Assembly: GCF_002355475.1 (NCBI RefSeq)
Contig: NZ_AP014862.1
Location: 4,216,001 to 4,280,000, forward strand
Length of the DNA stretch: 64,000 nt
Source: Pseudomonas furukawaii
GTDB taxonomy: Bacteria; Pseudomonadota; Gammaproteobacteria; Pseudomonadales; Pseudomonadaceae
Direction: 5' to 3'
How positions within the stretch are numbered: the stretch's first letter is position 1; every line of letters starts with the position of its first letter. A model generated the notes under the pieces. It ran no database searches, was not told the DNA's origin, and saw only the letters and a program-made list of their open reading frames with translations. The translations under genes and the position numbers were made by a program. Positions 1 through 8,700 of this stretch are shown piece by piece.

Positions 1-2
1 TG

Positions 3-1361
3 AAGCTCGGCCTGGTCACCCGCCTCTATCACCACCAGGCCGATGAGCCGGGCTTCCTGACCCGCGAAGAACTCGAGGCCAGCCGCACCGACTCCGACCC
101 GAAGAACGCCAACGACGGCGACAACCGCGACATGAAACAAGCGGCGATCCACCTGGACTGGCAGGCGCGGGACGACCTGAGCCTGAGCAGCAAGCTCTAC
201 TACAACCGCTACGTCGACGACCGGAAGGTGACCTTCACCTCCTACCCGGTGGGCAACGCGCCCCGCCAGCGCCGCCAGTGGGACGAGCGCCAGACCGGTC
301 TGCTCGGCAGCCTGACCTGGACCGCCCGTGACTGGCTGACCCTGGAAGGCGGCCTCAACGTCGAGCACCAGGACAACGAATACCGCCGCTACCGCTACAA
401 CTACAGCGTACCGACGGAGTTCGACGTGACCCCGGCGCGGATCCAGAACGACGACGCCTACAGCCTCGACAACTTCGGTGCCTACGTGCAGGCGGTGATC
501 CAGCCGATCGAGTCGCTGAAGATCATCCCGGCCTACCGGGTCGACCGCTTCTACGGCGAGACCGAACTGCCCGATGGCACCGAAGCCGACCTGCAGGACT
601 ACGGCACGATCCAGCAGCCCAAGCTGAGCCTGGTCTACAGCCTGACGCCGAACGTCAACCTCTACGCCAACTGGGGACGCACCTTCCAGATCCTCACCGG
701 TTCCCGCGAGCCGGCCTACCTGACGGCCGGCCAGGCCAAATTCGACCCGTCGATCAACACCGGCAAGGAAGTGGGCATCACGTTCAGCCCGGTGGAAGGC
801 GCCGAGGCGCGCATCGCCTTTTGGCAGCAGGACGCCACCGACGAAGTGGCGAACATGCCCAGCACCGGCACCACCGTGGGACTGGGGGAAACCCGCCGGC
901 GCGGCGTCGACCTGCAGCTGACCGCCAACCTCACCGACCGCTGGAGCCTCTGGGCCTCCCATGCCTACCAGGAGGCCAAGGTGAAGAGCGCCTTCACCGC
1001 CGGCGGCGAGTCGCTGGCCGGCAAGGAGGTGTTCTCCACGCCTCGCCATATCAGCAACCTCGGCACCGACTACCAGTTTGCCCAGGACTGGCGCCTCGGC
1101 CTGCAGGCCCGCGCCCAGGGCGACTACTACATCGACGAGCTGAACCGGCAGGGCAAGTACGGCGGCTACGCGCTGCTGGACGCCAGCGTCCACTACAGCC
1201 TGACGCCCACCACCAGCCTGGATCTGCAGGTGAAGAACCTCACCGACCGCGAGTACGAGTACGTCTGGTACGACAACTTCTTCTGGGGCGGCGACGACCA
1301 GCCGATGTTCTCCCCCGCGCCGGGGCGCACCGCCTACCTGTCACTGAACCTGAAGCTCTGA
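3..1361 (+). CDS. TonB-dependent outer-membrane receptor, C-terminal part (5' end outside window)
   Basis: This is the C-terminal part (about 450 residues) of a TonB-dependent outer-membrane receptor, of the kind that imports ferric siderophores. The reading frame is open from the first complete codon, so the gene starts upstream of the window. The sequence alternates aromatic and polar residues as in a 22-strand beta-barrel. Recognisable family landmarks are a NLYANWGRTF strand, a GKEVGITFSP strand, the DLQLTANLTDRW and DLQVKNLTDREYE segments, and a PGRTAYLSLNLKL ending. The plug domain and TonB box are not in view, so the ligand cannot be judged. A REP-like palindrome lies just downstream. 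Confidence 0.9.
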   Translation, partial: KLGLVTRLYHHQADEPGFLTREELEASRTDSDPKNANDGDNRDMKQAAIHLDWQARDDLSLSSKLYYNRYVDDRKVTFTSYPVGNAPRQRRQWDERQTGLLGSLTWTARDWLTLEGGLNVEHQDNEYRRYRYNYSVPTEFDVTPARIQNDDAYSLDNFGAYVQAVIQPIESLKIIPAYRVDRFYGETELPDGTEADLQDYGTIQQPKLSLVYSLTPNVNLYANWGRTFQILTGSREPAYLTAGQAKFDPSINTGKEVGITFSPVEGAEARIAFWQQDATDEVANMPSTGTTVGLGETRRRGVDLQLTANLTDRWSLWASHAYQEAKVKSAFTAGGESLAGKEVFSTPRHISNLGTDYQFAQDWRLGLQARAQGDYYIDELNRQGKYGGYALLDASVHYSLTPTTSLDLQVKNLTDREYEYVWYDNFFWGGDDQPMFSPAPGRTAYLSLNLKL

Positions 1362-1395
1362 GCCAGGGGCAATGGCCGCCCGCGACCCCGCACCA

Positions 1396-1420
1396 TTCGC
1401 CGGCAAGCCGGCTCCTACGG
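1396..1420. repeat. REP-like palindromic element
   Basis: The stretch TTCGCCGGCAAGCCGGCTCC followed by TACGG recurs exactly at 6492-6516 and in diverged form at 56382-56406. It forms a GCCGGC/GCCGGC hairpin and matches the common Pseudomonas REP type. It sits in the gap between convergent genes. Confidence 0.7.
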
Positions 1421-1452
1421 AGCCGGGCCCCATGGCGTGGGGCGGATGGGGC

Positions 1453-2208
1453 TCACCCCAGCCAGGCCACCGCCTCCGCCAGGTCCGCGGCCAGATGGGC
1501 CCCCGGGGCCAGGGCCTCGTCCCCGGTGCGGTACTTGCCGGTCCGCACCAGGCAGGCGGAAAGGCCGGCGGCCTGGGCGCCGAGCACATCGGCCTGCACA
1601 TCGTCGCCCACCATCAAGGCCTGGCCGGCGCTCACCCCGAGGTCGTCCAGGGCGCTGGCGAAGAAGTTACGGGAGGGTTTGCCGAGCACCAGCGCGGTGG
1701 CGCCCGACGCGTATTCCAGGGCACGCACGAAGGGACCGGCATCCAGGTGCAGGACGCCCCGGATGCGGAAGTAGCGGTTATCCCCCATGCAGATCAGCGG
1801 CGCGCCCTCGACCAGCAAGCGGAAGGCCCTGTCGAGGTGCTCGTAGTCGAAGCGCATTTCGGCATCGCCCACCACCACGGCGTCGGGCGCGGACTGATGC
1901 AACCAGGGGGCGAACTCCTCCTCCAGCGCCGGATGGATCAGGCAGAACGGCCGCAGGCTTCGCGCCTCGATGTAGCGACTCACGGCCCGGGGCGCGGTGA
2001 AGATCTGTTCCGGCTCGACGTCGAAGCCCATGCCCCGGAGTTGCCGATGGAGGGCGACGTGGCCCAGGCGCGAAGTGTTGGTCACCAGCCGCAGGGGATA
2101 GCCCCTGTCCTGGAGCCGGCGCACTGCCCCGACGGCGCCCGGTATGGGCTGGTCGCCGTCGCACAGCACGCCGCTGATGTCGAGCAGCACCGCCTGCGGT
2201 GCGTTCAT
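1453..2208 (-). CDS. HAD-superfamily phosphatase, LHPP-like (subclass IIA)
   Basis: A 251-residue cytoplasmic hydrolase of the HAD superfamily. Motif I is LLDISGVLCDG with nucleophile Asp10. The DISG form in place of DxDG is characteristic of the LHPP-type family (phospholysine/phosphohistidine inorganic pyrophosphate phosphatase). Motif II is in LVTNTSRLG, motif III Lys in LGKPSRNFF, and motif IV is MVGDDVQADVLGAQAAG. A longer frame exists upstream, but the ATG at 2208 begins directly before the catalytic motif as in the family. It ends facing the TonB receptor gene and lies 25 bp downstream of the dioxygenase gene on the same strand, so the two may be co-transcribed. The substrate is not known. 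Confidence 0.85.
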   Translation of the reverse strand: MNAPQAVLLDISGVLCDGDQPIPGAVGAVRRLQDRGYPLRLVTNTSRLGHVALHRQLRGMGFDVEPEQIFTAPRAVSRYIEARSLRPFCLIHPALEEEFAPWLHQSAPDAVVVGDAEMRFDYEHLDRAFRLLVEGAPLICMGDNRYFRIRGVLHLDAGPFVRALEYASGATALVLGKPSRNFFASALDDLGVSAGQALMVGDDVQADVLGAQAAGLSACLVRTGKYRTGDEALAPGAHLAADLAEAVAWLG

Positions 2209-2233
2209 GGGGCGGCCTCGCGCTGCTGGAAAG

Positions 2234-2899
2234 TCACTGGAAGCCTCGCGCGAGCACGATGTCGAACACGCCCCGACGGAGCTCGCCGTCCCGCTGCAGT
2301 TCGATGGTGTTGGTGGACCTGTCGCGCGCCCAGGGGTCGCCCGCGATATGGGGATCACCCTTGAAATAGAGCTGCAAGGTGACAGGCACATGGAGCGAGT
2401 CGATCACCCGGAAGTGGATGTGCGCCGGCCGCATCAGCCCGCCGTATTTCTCCAGCCCGGGCAGGTTCGGCGGCACCGGATAGCGGCCCGGCATGACGGT
2501 TTCGATGCGGTACCTGCCCTGGGCGTCGGTATAGAGCATCCCCCGCAGGTGAAAGTCGCCCTTGTCGGTGAAGTTGCCGGGCTTCTGGGTGTCGTACAGG
2601 CCCGCGCTGTTGGCCTGCCAGATCTCCATCAGGGCGCCCGGTACCGGCGTGCGGCAGTCCGAACTGAACAGGGTGCCGGTGATCATCAGCCGCTCGCCAG
2701 GCTCTTCGGGCCCCGCCAGCCGCGACTGGAAGGGGGCACCGAACCGATAGTAAGGGCCGAGGATATCGCCCTGGGTCAGCGCGCAGAGCTGTTGGGCCAG
2801 GGTCGATCCGGACAGCAGGCCGCCGCCCAGAAGCACCGCGCCACCGCCCAGGAAACGACGCCGGGAAATGGCGCCGCGGGGCATTCGATGTTCATCCAC
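2234..2899 (-). CDS. secreted intradiol ring-cleavage dioxygenase family protein (Tat signal)
   Basis: A 221-residue protein of the intradiol ring-cleavage dioxygenase family (protocatechuate 3,4-dioxygenase fold). The N-terminus carries a twin-arginine signal, SRRRFLGGG followed by a hydrophobic run ending near GSTLA, so the enzyme is probably exported folded. Candidate Fe(III) ligands are the Tyr in GPYYRFG, the Tyr in GRYPVPP and the two His in RPAHIHFRV. I chose a GTG start because GAGGAGG lies 5 nt ahead of it; an ATG five codons further in (2884) is the alternative. Exported members of this family occur in many soil bacteria and their substrates are usually unknown, so catechol or protocatechuate should not be assumed. 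Confidence 0.85.
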   Translation of the reverse strand: MDEHRMPRGAISRRRFLGGGAVLLGGGLLSGSTLAQQLCALTQGDILGPYYRFGAPFQSRLAGPEEPGERLMITGTLFSSDCRTPVPGALMEIWQANSAGLYDTQKPGNFTDKGDFHLRGMLYTDAQGRYRIETVMPGRYPVPPNLPGLEKYGGLMRPAHIHFRVIDSLHVPVTLQLYFKGDPHIAGDPWARDRSTNTIELQRDGELRRGVFDIVLARGFQ

Positions 2900-3149
2900 A
2901 TCCGCCTCCTCGCCGGTATGGTACCGGACACAGTGATGACGGCACGCCAAGGAAATCCGACGAGGCCTGTGCCTCATGAGTCTAGGCAACGCCTGGGATT
3001 CATTCCCCGAACCGATGCGCGGACGATCGGCACAGGATCCGTCGGTAAGCCCCATCGCCCGCTCATGCCATTGCCCCGGATTTCGCCCGGAGCGGATCCC
3101 CTGGCCGGTCTACCCTCTGCTGGGTGCAACGCCCACGCGGAGGGAAGCG

Positions 3150-3374
3150 ATGGACATCAACGACAAACTCAACCTCGACGAACTCAGCCTGGAGCCCATG
3201 GAGACGGCGGATGCGACGCCATCCGGCCCTGGCAAGGCGAAGTTCCAGATCGATACCCGTAGCGGCGGGGACCGGCGCACCTGCCCGGACCGGCGCCAGA
3301 GCATCCGTTTCGAGAAGGACCGCCGGCAAGGCGACCGGCGCAGCAAGGGCGACCCCTGGGGGCGGGGTTCATGA
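3150..3374 (+). CDS. small basic protein with repeated DRR motifs, unknown function
   Basis: A 74-residue protein of unknown function. The first half is acidic and low in structure (LNLDELSLEPMETADA). The second half repeats a x-D-R-R motif four times: GGDRR, CPDRR, EKDRR and QGDRR. An AGGGAAG ribosome-binding site precedes the ATG. Short proteins with GGDRR/DRR repeats are scattered in gamma-proteobacteria without known role. The Arg/Asp-rich tail could bind nucleic acid or membrane phosphates, but that is inference. It stands alone, with about 250 bp before and 420 bp after it. Confidence 0.6.
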   Translation: MDINDKLNLDELSLEPMETADATPSGPGKAKFQIDTRSGGDRRTCPDRRQSIRFEKDRRQGDRRSKGDPWGRGS

Positions 3375-3793
3375 GGAGCGGCAACCGCCGATGTCGGTGG
3401 CCGCGAAAGGACCCGCGCTGGTAGGGCGCGCCGGGGATGCGGCCCACCGCCGATGACCGGCCGGGTTGGGAATGCGCGGGGGCATCCGCCCCAACAGGGC
3501 GCCGGCGAATCAAGACGATCTGCATCGAACTCTGTACGTTCAGGAGCCAAAGGTTCACCGAGCGGGGCAACACTGTGCCCAAGCCCAACGCACTCCGCGT
3601 GGGATTGCAGGAGGTGAATCATCGACGGCAGGAACCTCATGAAAACCTGATCGCCCCCTGGCACAAGGGGGCCCGAAGCGACCACGCGAACCTGACCGCG
3701 CAGGTTGCACCTCATCCGCTGAACCACCGTCCCCAGGCCGCGCCACCAGGCGCGTCGGGACAGCCCCAAGCCACATCACGGGAAGCCTGATCA
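3375..3793. other. intergenic region without a convincing gene
   Basis: No convincing coding frame is seen here; the open frame at 3437-3790 has no ribosome-binding site or family resemblance. The only structure noticed is a perfect 7-bp hairpin at 3653-3672 (GCCCCCT, 6-nt loop, AGGGGGC), which would lie in the leader of the next gene. Confidence 0.5.
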
Positions 3794-4303
3794 ATGAATA
3801 CCCTGAACATCGCCCATCAAGGCCGCAACACCCGCTCGAACGGACTGTCGCTCGGCACCCTCACCCTGGCGACCGGAACCTACGGCGCCTACTTCGCCCT
3901 CGCCGTCATCTATTTCTGGTTCGGCGGCATGAAGTTCACCCACTACGAAGCCCAGGGACTGGTCCCGCTCGTGAGCAACAGCCCCCTGCTGGGATGGCTG
4001 TACGGGATCTTCAGCGTAGACACCTTCTCCAGCCTGCTCGGCGTCCTCGAAGTCAGCATCGGCCTGCTGATCGCGGGCCGGCTGGTGTCGCCGAAACTCT
4101 CGCTGATCGGCGGCGCCCTCTCCGCCGGATTGTTCCTCACGACGCTGAGCTTCATGTTCTCGACGCCTGGGGTGATCGAGCCCAGCGTCGGCTTCCCCGG
4201 CATCAGCGTCGCGCCCGGCCAGTTCCTCCTCAAGGACCTGGGATTGCTCGCCGCGTCGATCTTCGTCGCCGGGCACTCCCTGTCCAGGTTGGAGAACGCC
4301 TGA
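3794..4303 (+). CDS. DUF417 family membrane protein (YkgB/RclC-like)
   Basis: A 169-residue inner-membrane protein of the DUF417 family, whose E. coli member RclC (YkgB) belongs to the reactive-chlorine resistance locus. Four hydrophobic segments are visible: YFALAVIYFWFGGMKF, a stretch around LLGVLEVSIGLLIAG, LSLIGGALSAGLFLTTLSF, and LLKDLGLLAASIFVAG. The signature YFWFGGMKFTHYEAQGL near residues 35-55 is typical of the family. No rclA, rclB or RclR-type regulator lies next to it, so a role in oxidant defence is only suggested by family. A hairpin terminator follows it. Confidence 0.85.
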   Translation: MNTLNIAHQGRNTRSNGLSLGTLTLATGTYGAYFALAVIYFWFGGMKFTHYEAQGLVPLVSNSPLLGWLYGIFSVDTFSSLLGVLEVSIGLLIAGRLVSPKLSLIGGALSAGLFLTTLSFMFSTPGVIEPSVGFPGISVAPGQFLLKDLGLLAASIFVAGHSLSRLENA

Positions 4304-4315
4304 ACCGATCCCCGG

Positions 4316-4355
4316 AACCGGGCCTGGGGCACTCCGCCGCTTCAGGCCCGGTTTT
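4316..4355 (+). terminator. Rho-independent terminator after the DUF417 gene
   Basis: Inverted repeat AACCGGGCCTG / CAGGCCCGGTT (4316-4326 with 4343-4353) runs into TTTTC, 13 bp after the stop codon. Confidence 0.85.
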
Positions 4356-4451
4356 CGTGATCCCCCGCTGGGCAGGCGAACGGACGGGGACAGGGCGCCG
4401 ATTGCCCCCTTCCGCCCGACCTGCTACAAGCCGTCCATTGCCATTTGAAAG

Positions 4452-5354
4452 ATGAATAGCGTCATGGACCAAAGTGAAAGATCGAATAGCCGCCTGTTCG
4501 AACTCGACCTGCTCCGCGCCCTGGTGGCGGTGGCCGACTGCGGCAGCTTCACCACCGCCGCCACCCGGCTCAACTCCACCCAATCCACGGTGAGCCAGAA
4601 AGTGCGCCGCCTGGAGGAACTGGCCGGCCACCGGCTGCTGGAGCGCGGCAACCGCGATGTGCTGCCCACCGACGCCGGCGAGACGGTGCTGGGCTACGCC
4701 CGGCGCCTGCTGGCCCTGAACGACGAACTGCACGAGGCGCTGGACGGCGCCAGCGTGTCCCTCACGGTGCGCATCGGCGTGCCGGACGATTTCGCCGCCG
4801 GCAGCACCACCCGGCACCTGGCGGACTTCAATCGACGTTTTCCCCAGGCCAAGCTGGAAGTGACCAGCGGCCTCAGCCGCGACCTGGCCGCCAGCTACGA
4901 CCGGGGCGAGCTGGACCTGGTGCTGCTCAAGCAGCGCCGCAATGCCCGGGATGCCGTGGCCAGCTGGCCGGAGAAGACCTGCTGGGTGGACAGCGCCCGC
5001 AGCCCCACCTTCCACCTCGACCCGCTGCCCATCGTCACCTTCCCGCCCCGTGGGCTGTACCGCGACGAAATGATCGGCGCCCTGGAGGCCGCCGGCCGGC
5101 GCTGGCGCATCAGCTTCACCAGTTCCAGCCTCAATGGCATCCAGTCGGCCATCGCCGACGGCATGGGCATCGGCCTGCTGCCACGGCGGGCAGTGACCGG
5201 CGACCATGTGAAGCTCCCCCGGGAGCTGGGCCTGCCCCCGGTGGACAGCTTCGAGGTGGCCATCATCCACCGCCCCACTGCCGGGCCGGTGATCAAGGCC
5301 CTGGGCGAATCCCTTTCGCGGTTGCTCGACGAGGAGCACCAACACGAGGCCTGA
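4452..5354 (+). CDS. LysR-family transcriptional regulator
   Basis: A 300-residue LysR-type regulator. The N-terminal winged helix-turn-helix is clear (DLLRALVAVADCGSFTTAA, then STVSQKVRRLEELAG), followed by a periplasmic-binding-protein-like effector domain from about residue 95. The start at 4452 gives an unusual 13-residue polar lead (MNSVMDQSERSNS); an ATG at 4464 is equally possible. It is on the same strand as the ureidoglycine aminohydrolase gene 217 bp downstream, not divergent from a target as is usual for LysR genes. It might still control that gene, but nothing in the sequence proves it. Confidence 0.88.
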   Translation: MNSVMDQSERSNSRLFELDLLRALVAVADCGSFTTAATRLNSTQSTVSQKVRRLEELAGHRLLERGNRDVLPTDAGETVLGYARRLLALNDELHEALDGASVSLTVRIGVPDDFAAGSTTRHLADFNRRFPQAKLEVTSGLSRDLAASYDRGELDLVLLKQRRNARDAVASWPEKTCWVDSARSPTFHLDPLPIVTFPPRGLYRDEMIGALEAAGRRWRISFTSSSLNGIQSAIADGMGIGLLPRRAVTGDHVKLPRELGLPPVDSFEVAIIHRPTAGPVIKALGESLSRLLDEEHQHEA

Positions 5355-5570
5355 CAGCGCCTTTGGGCGAGCCCGGAGAACGCCGCCACGCCATCGCAGC
5401 CGCATTCGCTAATCGAATACACCCCATCCCAACATTTAATTTGTCGATGGACCTACAGCTGGATATCTTGGATTCCGCCCCTGCTCCCAGGCCCGGTGCC
5501 GCGCCAAGAGACGCCTGGCCCGTCCCCTCGACGGCCCGACGGGGAGCCGACTATCAACAGGAGACCTTCC

Positions 5571-6407
5571 GTGTCCAAGACTTCCTACTACGCGCCCCAC
5601 GGCGGCCATCCGGCTCAGACCGAGCTGCTGACCGACCGCGCCATGTTCACCGAAGCCTACGCCGTGATTCCCAAGGGTGTGATGCGTGACATCGTCACCA
5701 GCCACCTGCCCTTCTGGGACAACATGCGCATGTGGGTCATCGCCCGTCCGCTGTCCGGCTTCGCCGAGACCTTCTCCCAGTACATCGTCGAACTGGCCCC
5801 CAACGGCGGCAGCGACAAGCCCGAGCAGGACGTCAACGCCGAGGCCGTGCTGTTCGTGGTGGAAGGCGAGCTGACCCTGACCCTGCAGGGCCAGGTCCAC
5901 AGCATGCAACCGGGCGGCTACGCCTTCATCCCGCCGGGCGCCGACTACAAGGTGCGCAACACCTCGGGCCAGCACACCCGCTTCCACTGGATCCGCAAGC
6001 ACTACCAGCGCGTCGACGGCGTGCCGCTGCCGGACGCCTTCGTCACCAACGAGCAGGACATCCAGCCGCTGGTGATGCCGGATACCGAAGGCCGCTGGAG
6101 CACCACCCGCTTCGTGGACATGAGCGACATGCGCCACGACATGCACGTCAACATCGTGAACTTCGAGCCGGGCGGCGTGATCCCCTTCGCCGAAACCCAC
6201 GTGATGGAGCACGGCCTCTACGTGCTGGAAGGCAAGGCGGTGTATCGCCTGAACCAGGACTGGGTCGAAGTGGAAGCCGGTGACTTCATGTGGCTGCGCG
6301 CCTTCTGCCCGCAGGCCTGCTACTCCGGTGGCCCCGGTCGCTTCCGCTACCTGCTGTACAAGGATGTGAACCGCCACATGCGCCTGACCCTCAACCAGCC
6401 GCATTGA
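5571..6407 (+). CDS. allE: (S)-ureidoglycine aminohydrolase
   Basis: A 278-residue bicupin enzyme that releases ammonia from (S)-ureidoglycine to form (S)-ureidoglycolate in allantoin (purine) catabolism. Two cupin domains are visible, the first around VLFVVEGELTLTLQG, the second around HVMEHGLYVLEGKAVYRL, with metal-binding candidates in the second (HVMEHG, and the His/Gln positions around FCPQACYSG). The C-terminal RYLLYKDVNRHM is typical of the family. A GTG start at 5571 is chosen because CAGGAGA lies 6 nt upstream and the product then begins MSKTSYYAPHGG as in relatives. Other allantoin genes are not in the window, so it acts with genes elsewhere. A terminator follows. Confidence 0.9.
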   Translation: MSKTSYYAPHGGHPAQTELLTDRAMFTEAYAVIPKGVMRDIVTSHLPFWDNMRMWVIARPLSGFAETFSQYIVELAPNGGSDKPEQDVNAEAVLFVVEGELTLTLQGQVHSMQPGGYAFIPPGADYKVRNTSGQHTRFHWIRKHYQRVDGVPLPDAFVTNEQDIQPLVMPDTEGRWSTTRFVDMSDMRHDMHVNIVNFEPGGVIPFAETHVMEHGLYVLEGKAVYRLNQDWVEVEAGDFMWLRAFCPQACYSGGPGRFRYLLYKDVNRHMRLTLNQPH

Positions 6408-6420
6408 TCCGATCCACCTC

Positions 6421-6450
6421 GACGGGAGCCCTTGGGCTCCCGTCGTCGTT
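6421..6450 (+). terminator. Rho-independent terminator after allE
   Basis: GACGGGAGCC / GGCTCCCGTC stem (6421-6430 with 6435-6444, 4-nt loop), followed by a short T-rich tail, 13 bp after the allE stop. Confidence 0.75.
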
Positions 6451-6491
6451 TCCGGCAAGGCGCTGCCGTAGCACCACGCTGCTCCGCGCGG

Positions 6492-6516
6492 TTCGCCGGC
6501 AAGCCGGCTCCTACGG
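6492..6516. repeat. REP-like palindromic element
   Basis: Identical over 25 bp to the element at 1396-1420. It lies between the convergent allE and AraC genes. Confidence 0.7.
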
Positions 6517-6631
6517 AGAATCCACGCCTCCTCGCCCCGCCGGCGGTGTCCGCTCCTGACGCTGCCAGGACATGGCGCCCGGCGAACAGCACCCTGGGCG
6601 ACATGGCCGCCGCCCGCCACTGCCGGCCCCA

Positions 6632-7420
6632 TCATGGCGGGAAGAAATCCCCAGGCGTCACGCCGAACTGCTGACGGAAGGCGGCGATGAAGGCGGAGGT
6701 GGAGTCGTAGCCGCAACCGAGCGCCACCTCGGTGACGCGCCGCCCCTGTTCCAGGGCTTCCAGTGAGCCCAGCAGGCGCAGGCGCTGGCGCCAGGCGCGG
6801 AAGGTCAGGCCGGTCTCGCGCAGGAACAGCCGCCGCAGGGTTTTCTCCGATGCGCCCAGGGCCTGGCTCCACTGCAACAGGGTGCGGGCGTCGTCCGGCG
6901 CCTCCTGCAAGGCCTGGCACAGGCGCAGCAGGCGCGGGTCGGCGGGCAACGGCAGGGACAGGCCTACCTCCCGGGCTACCTGCAACTGGTCCAGCAGCAC
7001 CCGCGCCAGGCGGCCGTCCGGCCCCTGTTCGTCGTAGGCCACCGGCAGCTCGCAGAATCGCCGGATCAGCTCCCGGGTCAGCGCATCGATCTCGATCACC
7101 CGGCACCCTTCGGCACCGCCGGCGGCGACCGGGTCCAGGTAGAGGCTGCGCATTTCGGTATGGGCCGAGCTGAACACCTCGTGCTCGATGCCCGCCGGTA
7201 TCCACACCGCCCGCTGCGGCGGGGCGACGAAGCTGCCCTCGGCGGTGTGCACATGGAGCACGCCGCGAACCGCGTAGGACAGCTGCACCCAGGCATGGGT
7301 ATGGCGCGGCGTGCCCACCGCGTTCACCAGGGATTCGTTGCGGGCGTACAGGGGCCGCGGCAGCCTGGCGAGCTGGGGAATCTGGCGTTCGCGCCGATCA
7401 GTCTGTCCGTTTCCCGGCAT
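6632..7420 (-). CDS. AraC-family transcriptional regulator
   Basis: A 262-residue AraC-type regulator. An N-terminal cupin-like sensing domain contains HTHAWVQLSYAVRGVLHVHT, and the C-terminal part holds two helix-turn-helix motifs (QALGASEKTLRRLFLRETG and EVALGCGYDSTSAFIAAFRQ). I prefer the ATG at 7420; a TTG four codons upstream is also open. It is divergent from the symporter gene with an 83-bp gap, the usual arrangement for an AraC regulator and its target, so it probably controls that gene and itself. The effector is unknown. Confidence 0.88.
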   Translation of the reverse strand: MPGNGQTDRRERQIPQLARLPRPLYARNESLVNAVGTPRHTHAWVQLSYAVRGVLHVHTAEGSFVAPPQRAVWIPAGIEHEVFSSAHTEMRSLYLDPVAAGGAEGCRVIEIDALTRELIRRFCELPVAYDEQGPDGRLARVLLDQLQVAREVGLSLPLPADPRLLRLCQALQEAPDDARTLLQWSQALGASEKTLRRLFLRETGLTFRAWRQRLRLLGSLEALEQGRRVTEVALGCGYDSTSAFIAAFRQQFGVTPGDFFPP

Positions 7421-7503
7421 TTCTTGCCCCAATCGCGTTAGTCGGCATCTTTGCCCAAGGCTAGAGTAGCCCGAGCCTCGATGACAACGACCGGATTCAC
7501 ACC

Positions 7504-8496
7504 ATGGCCCGTTCCCGCCTGCTGCCCGACAACTTCACCCTGACGCTGATCGCCGTGGTGGTCACCGCTACCCTGCTGCCCGCCCGTGGCCAGGTGGCGG
7601 TGGCCTTCGACTGGATCACCAACATCGCCATCGGCCTGCTGTTCTTCCTCCACGGCGCCAAGCTCTCCCGCGAGGCGGTGATCGCCGGTGCCGGCCACTG
7701 GCGCCTGCACCTGCTGGTGTTCCTTTGCACCTTCGGCCTCTTCCCGCTGCTGGGCCTGGCGCTCAAGCCGGTGCTGATGCCCCTGGTGGGCGCCGAACTC
7801 TACACCGGCTTCCTCTACCTCTGCGCCCTGCCCGCCACGGTGCAATCGGCCATCGCCTTCACCTCCCTCGCCCGGGGCAACATCCCGGCGGCGGTGTGCA
7901 GCGCGGCGGCGTCCAGCCTGCTGGGCATCTTCATCACGCCGCTGCTGGTGGCCCTGCTGCTGGGCGTGCAGGGCCAGGGTGGCTCCACCCTGGACGCCAT
8001 CGGCAAGATCAGCGTGCAACTGCTGCTGCCCTTCATCGCCGGGCAGATCGCCCGCCGCTGGATCGGCGGCTGGGTGAACCGCAACAAGGGCTGGCTGAAG
8101 AACGTCGACCAGAGCAGCATCCTGCTGGTGGTCTACACCGCCTTCAGCTCGGCGGTGATCGGTGGCCTCTGGCAGCAAGTGCCCGCCCTCACCCTGCTGG
8201 GCGCGGTGGCCGCCTGCTGCCTGCTGCTGGCCCTGGCGCTGCTCTTCACCCACCTGCTGGGCAAGTGGCTGGGGTTCGGCGTCGAGGACCGCATCACCCT
8301 CCTGTTCTGCGGCTCGAAGAAGAGCCTCGCCACCGGCGTGCCCATGGCCCAGGTGCTGTTCGCCAGCGGCAGCATCGGCGTGCTGATCCTGCCGCTGATG
8401 CTCTTCCACCAGATCCAGCTGATGGTCTGCGCCGTGCTCGCCCAGCGCTACGCCAGGCGACCCGAGCCGGCCACCCTCGCCCCTGCGGGCGCCTGA
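7504..8496 (+). CDS. bile acid:sodium symporter family transporter (YfeH-like)
   Basis: A 330-residue inner-membrane transporter of the BASS family, YfeH type. About ten hydrophobic helices run from LTLIAVVVTATLLPARG to IQLMVCAVLAQRY. Family signatures include GLLFFLHGAKLSREAV near residues 48-63 and LFCGSKKSLATGVPMAQ near residues 270-285. Bacterial members transport diverse organic anions with sodium and true bile acid is unlikely to be the substrate. It is divergent from the AraC-type regulator, which is its likely controller. Confidence 0.88.
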   Translation: MARSRLLPDNFTLTLIAVVVTATLLPARGQVAVAFDWITNIAIGLLFFLHGAKLSREAVIAGAGHWRLHLLVFLCTFGLFPLLGLALKPVLMPLVGAELYTGFLYLCALPATVQSAIAFTSLARGNIPAAVCSAAASSLLGIFITPLLVALLLGVQGQGGSTLDAIGKISVQLLLPFIAGQIARRWIGGWVNRNKGWLKNVDQSSILLVVYTAFSSAVIGGLWQQVPALTLLGAVAACCLLLALALLFTHLLGKWLGFGVEDRITLLFCGSKKSLATGVPMAQVLFASGSIGVLILPLMLFHQIQLMVCAVLAQRYARRPEPATLAPAGA

Positions 8497-8614
8497 CCCC
8501 AACGCCGGCTTCCGCCACCCTGGCGGGTGCCGGCTCGGCTTTCGCGACGCCGGTCACGTTTTCGTCTCTTCCATCCCTCGCTCGTCGGTCGGCGAGCGGC
8601 TCCCTGGAACCAGT

Positions 8615-8632
8615 CGGTCACATTTCTGTCGC
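8615..8632 (+). promoter_or_regulatory. candidate Pho box upstream of the PhoD-like phosphatase gene
   Basis: CGGTCAC-ATTT-CTGTCGC resembles the PhoB-box form CTGTCAT-N4-CTGTCAT, with 5/7 and 6/7 matches to the two repeats and the correct 11-bp period. It lies 68 bp before the start of the phosphatase gene. A second isolated CGGTCAC half-site occurs at 8551-8557. Confidence 0.5.
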
Positions 8633-8700
8633 ACAGCCTGGGCGGGTCATGGGGACCCGCCATCGACGTGGATTCCACGCCAGAACAGGGAGGAAGACCC

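Noticed and set aside
3437-3790. 117-codon plus-strand frame upstream of the DUF417 gene
   Set aside because: No ribosome-binding site, random-looking composition and no recognisable family; treated as intergenic.
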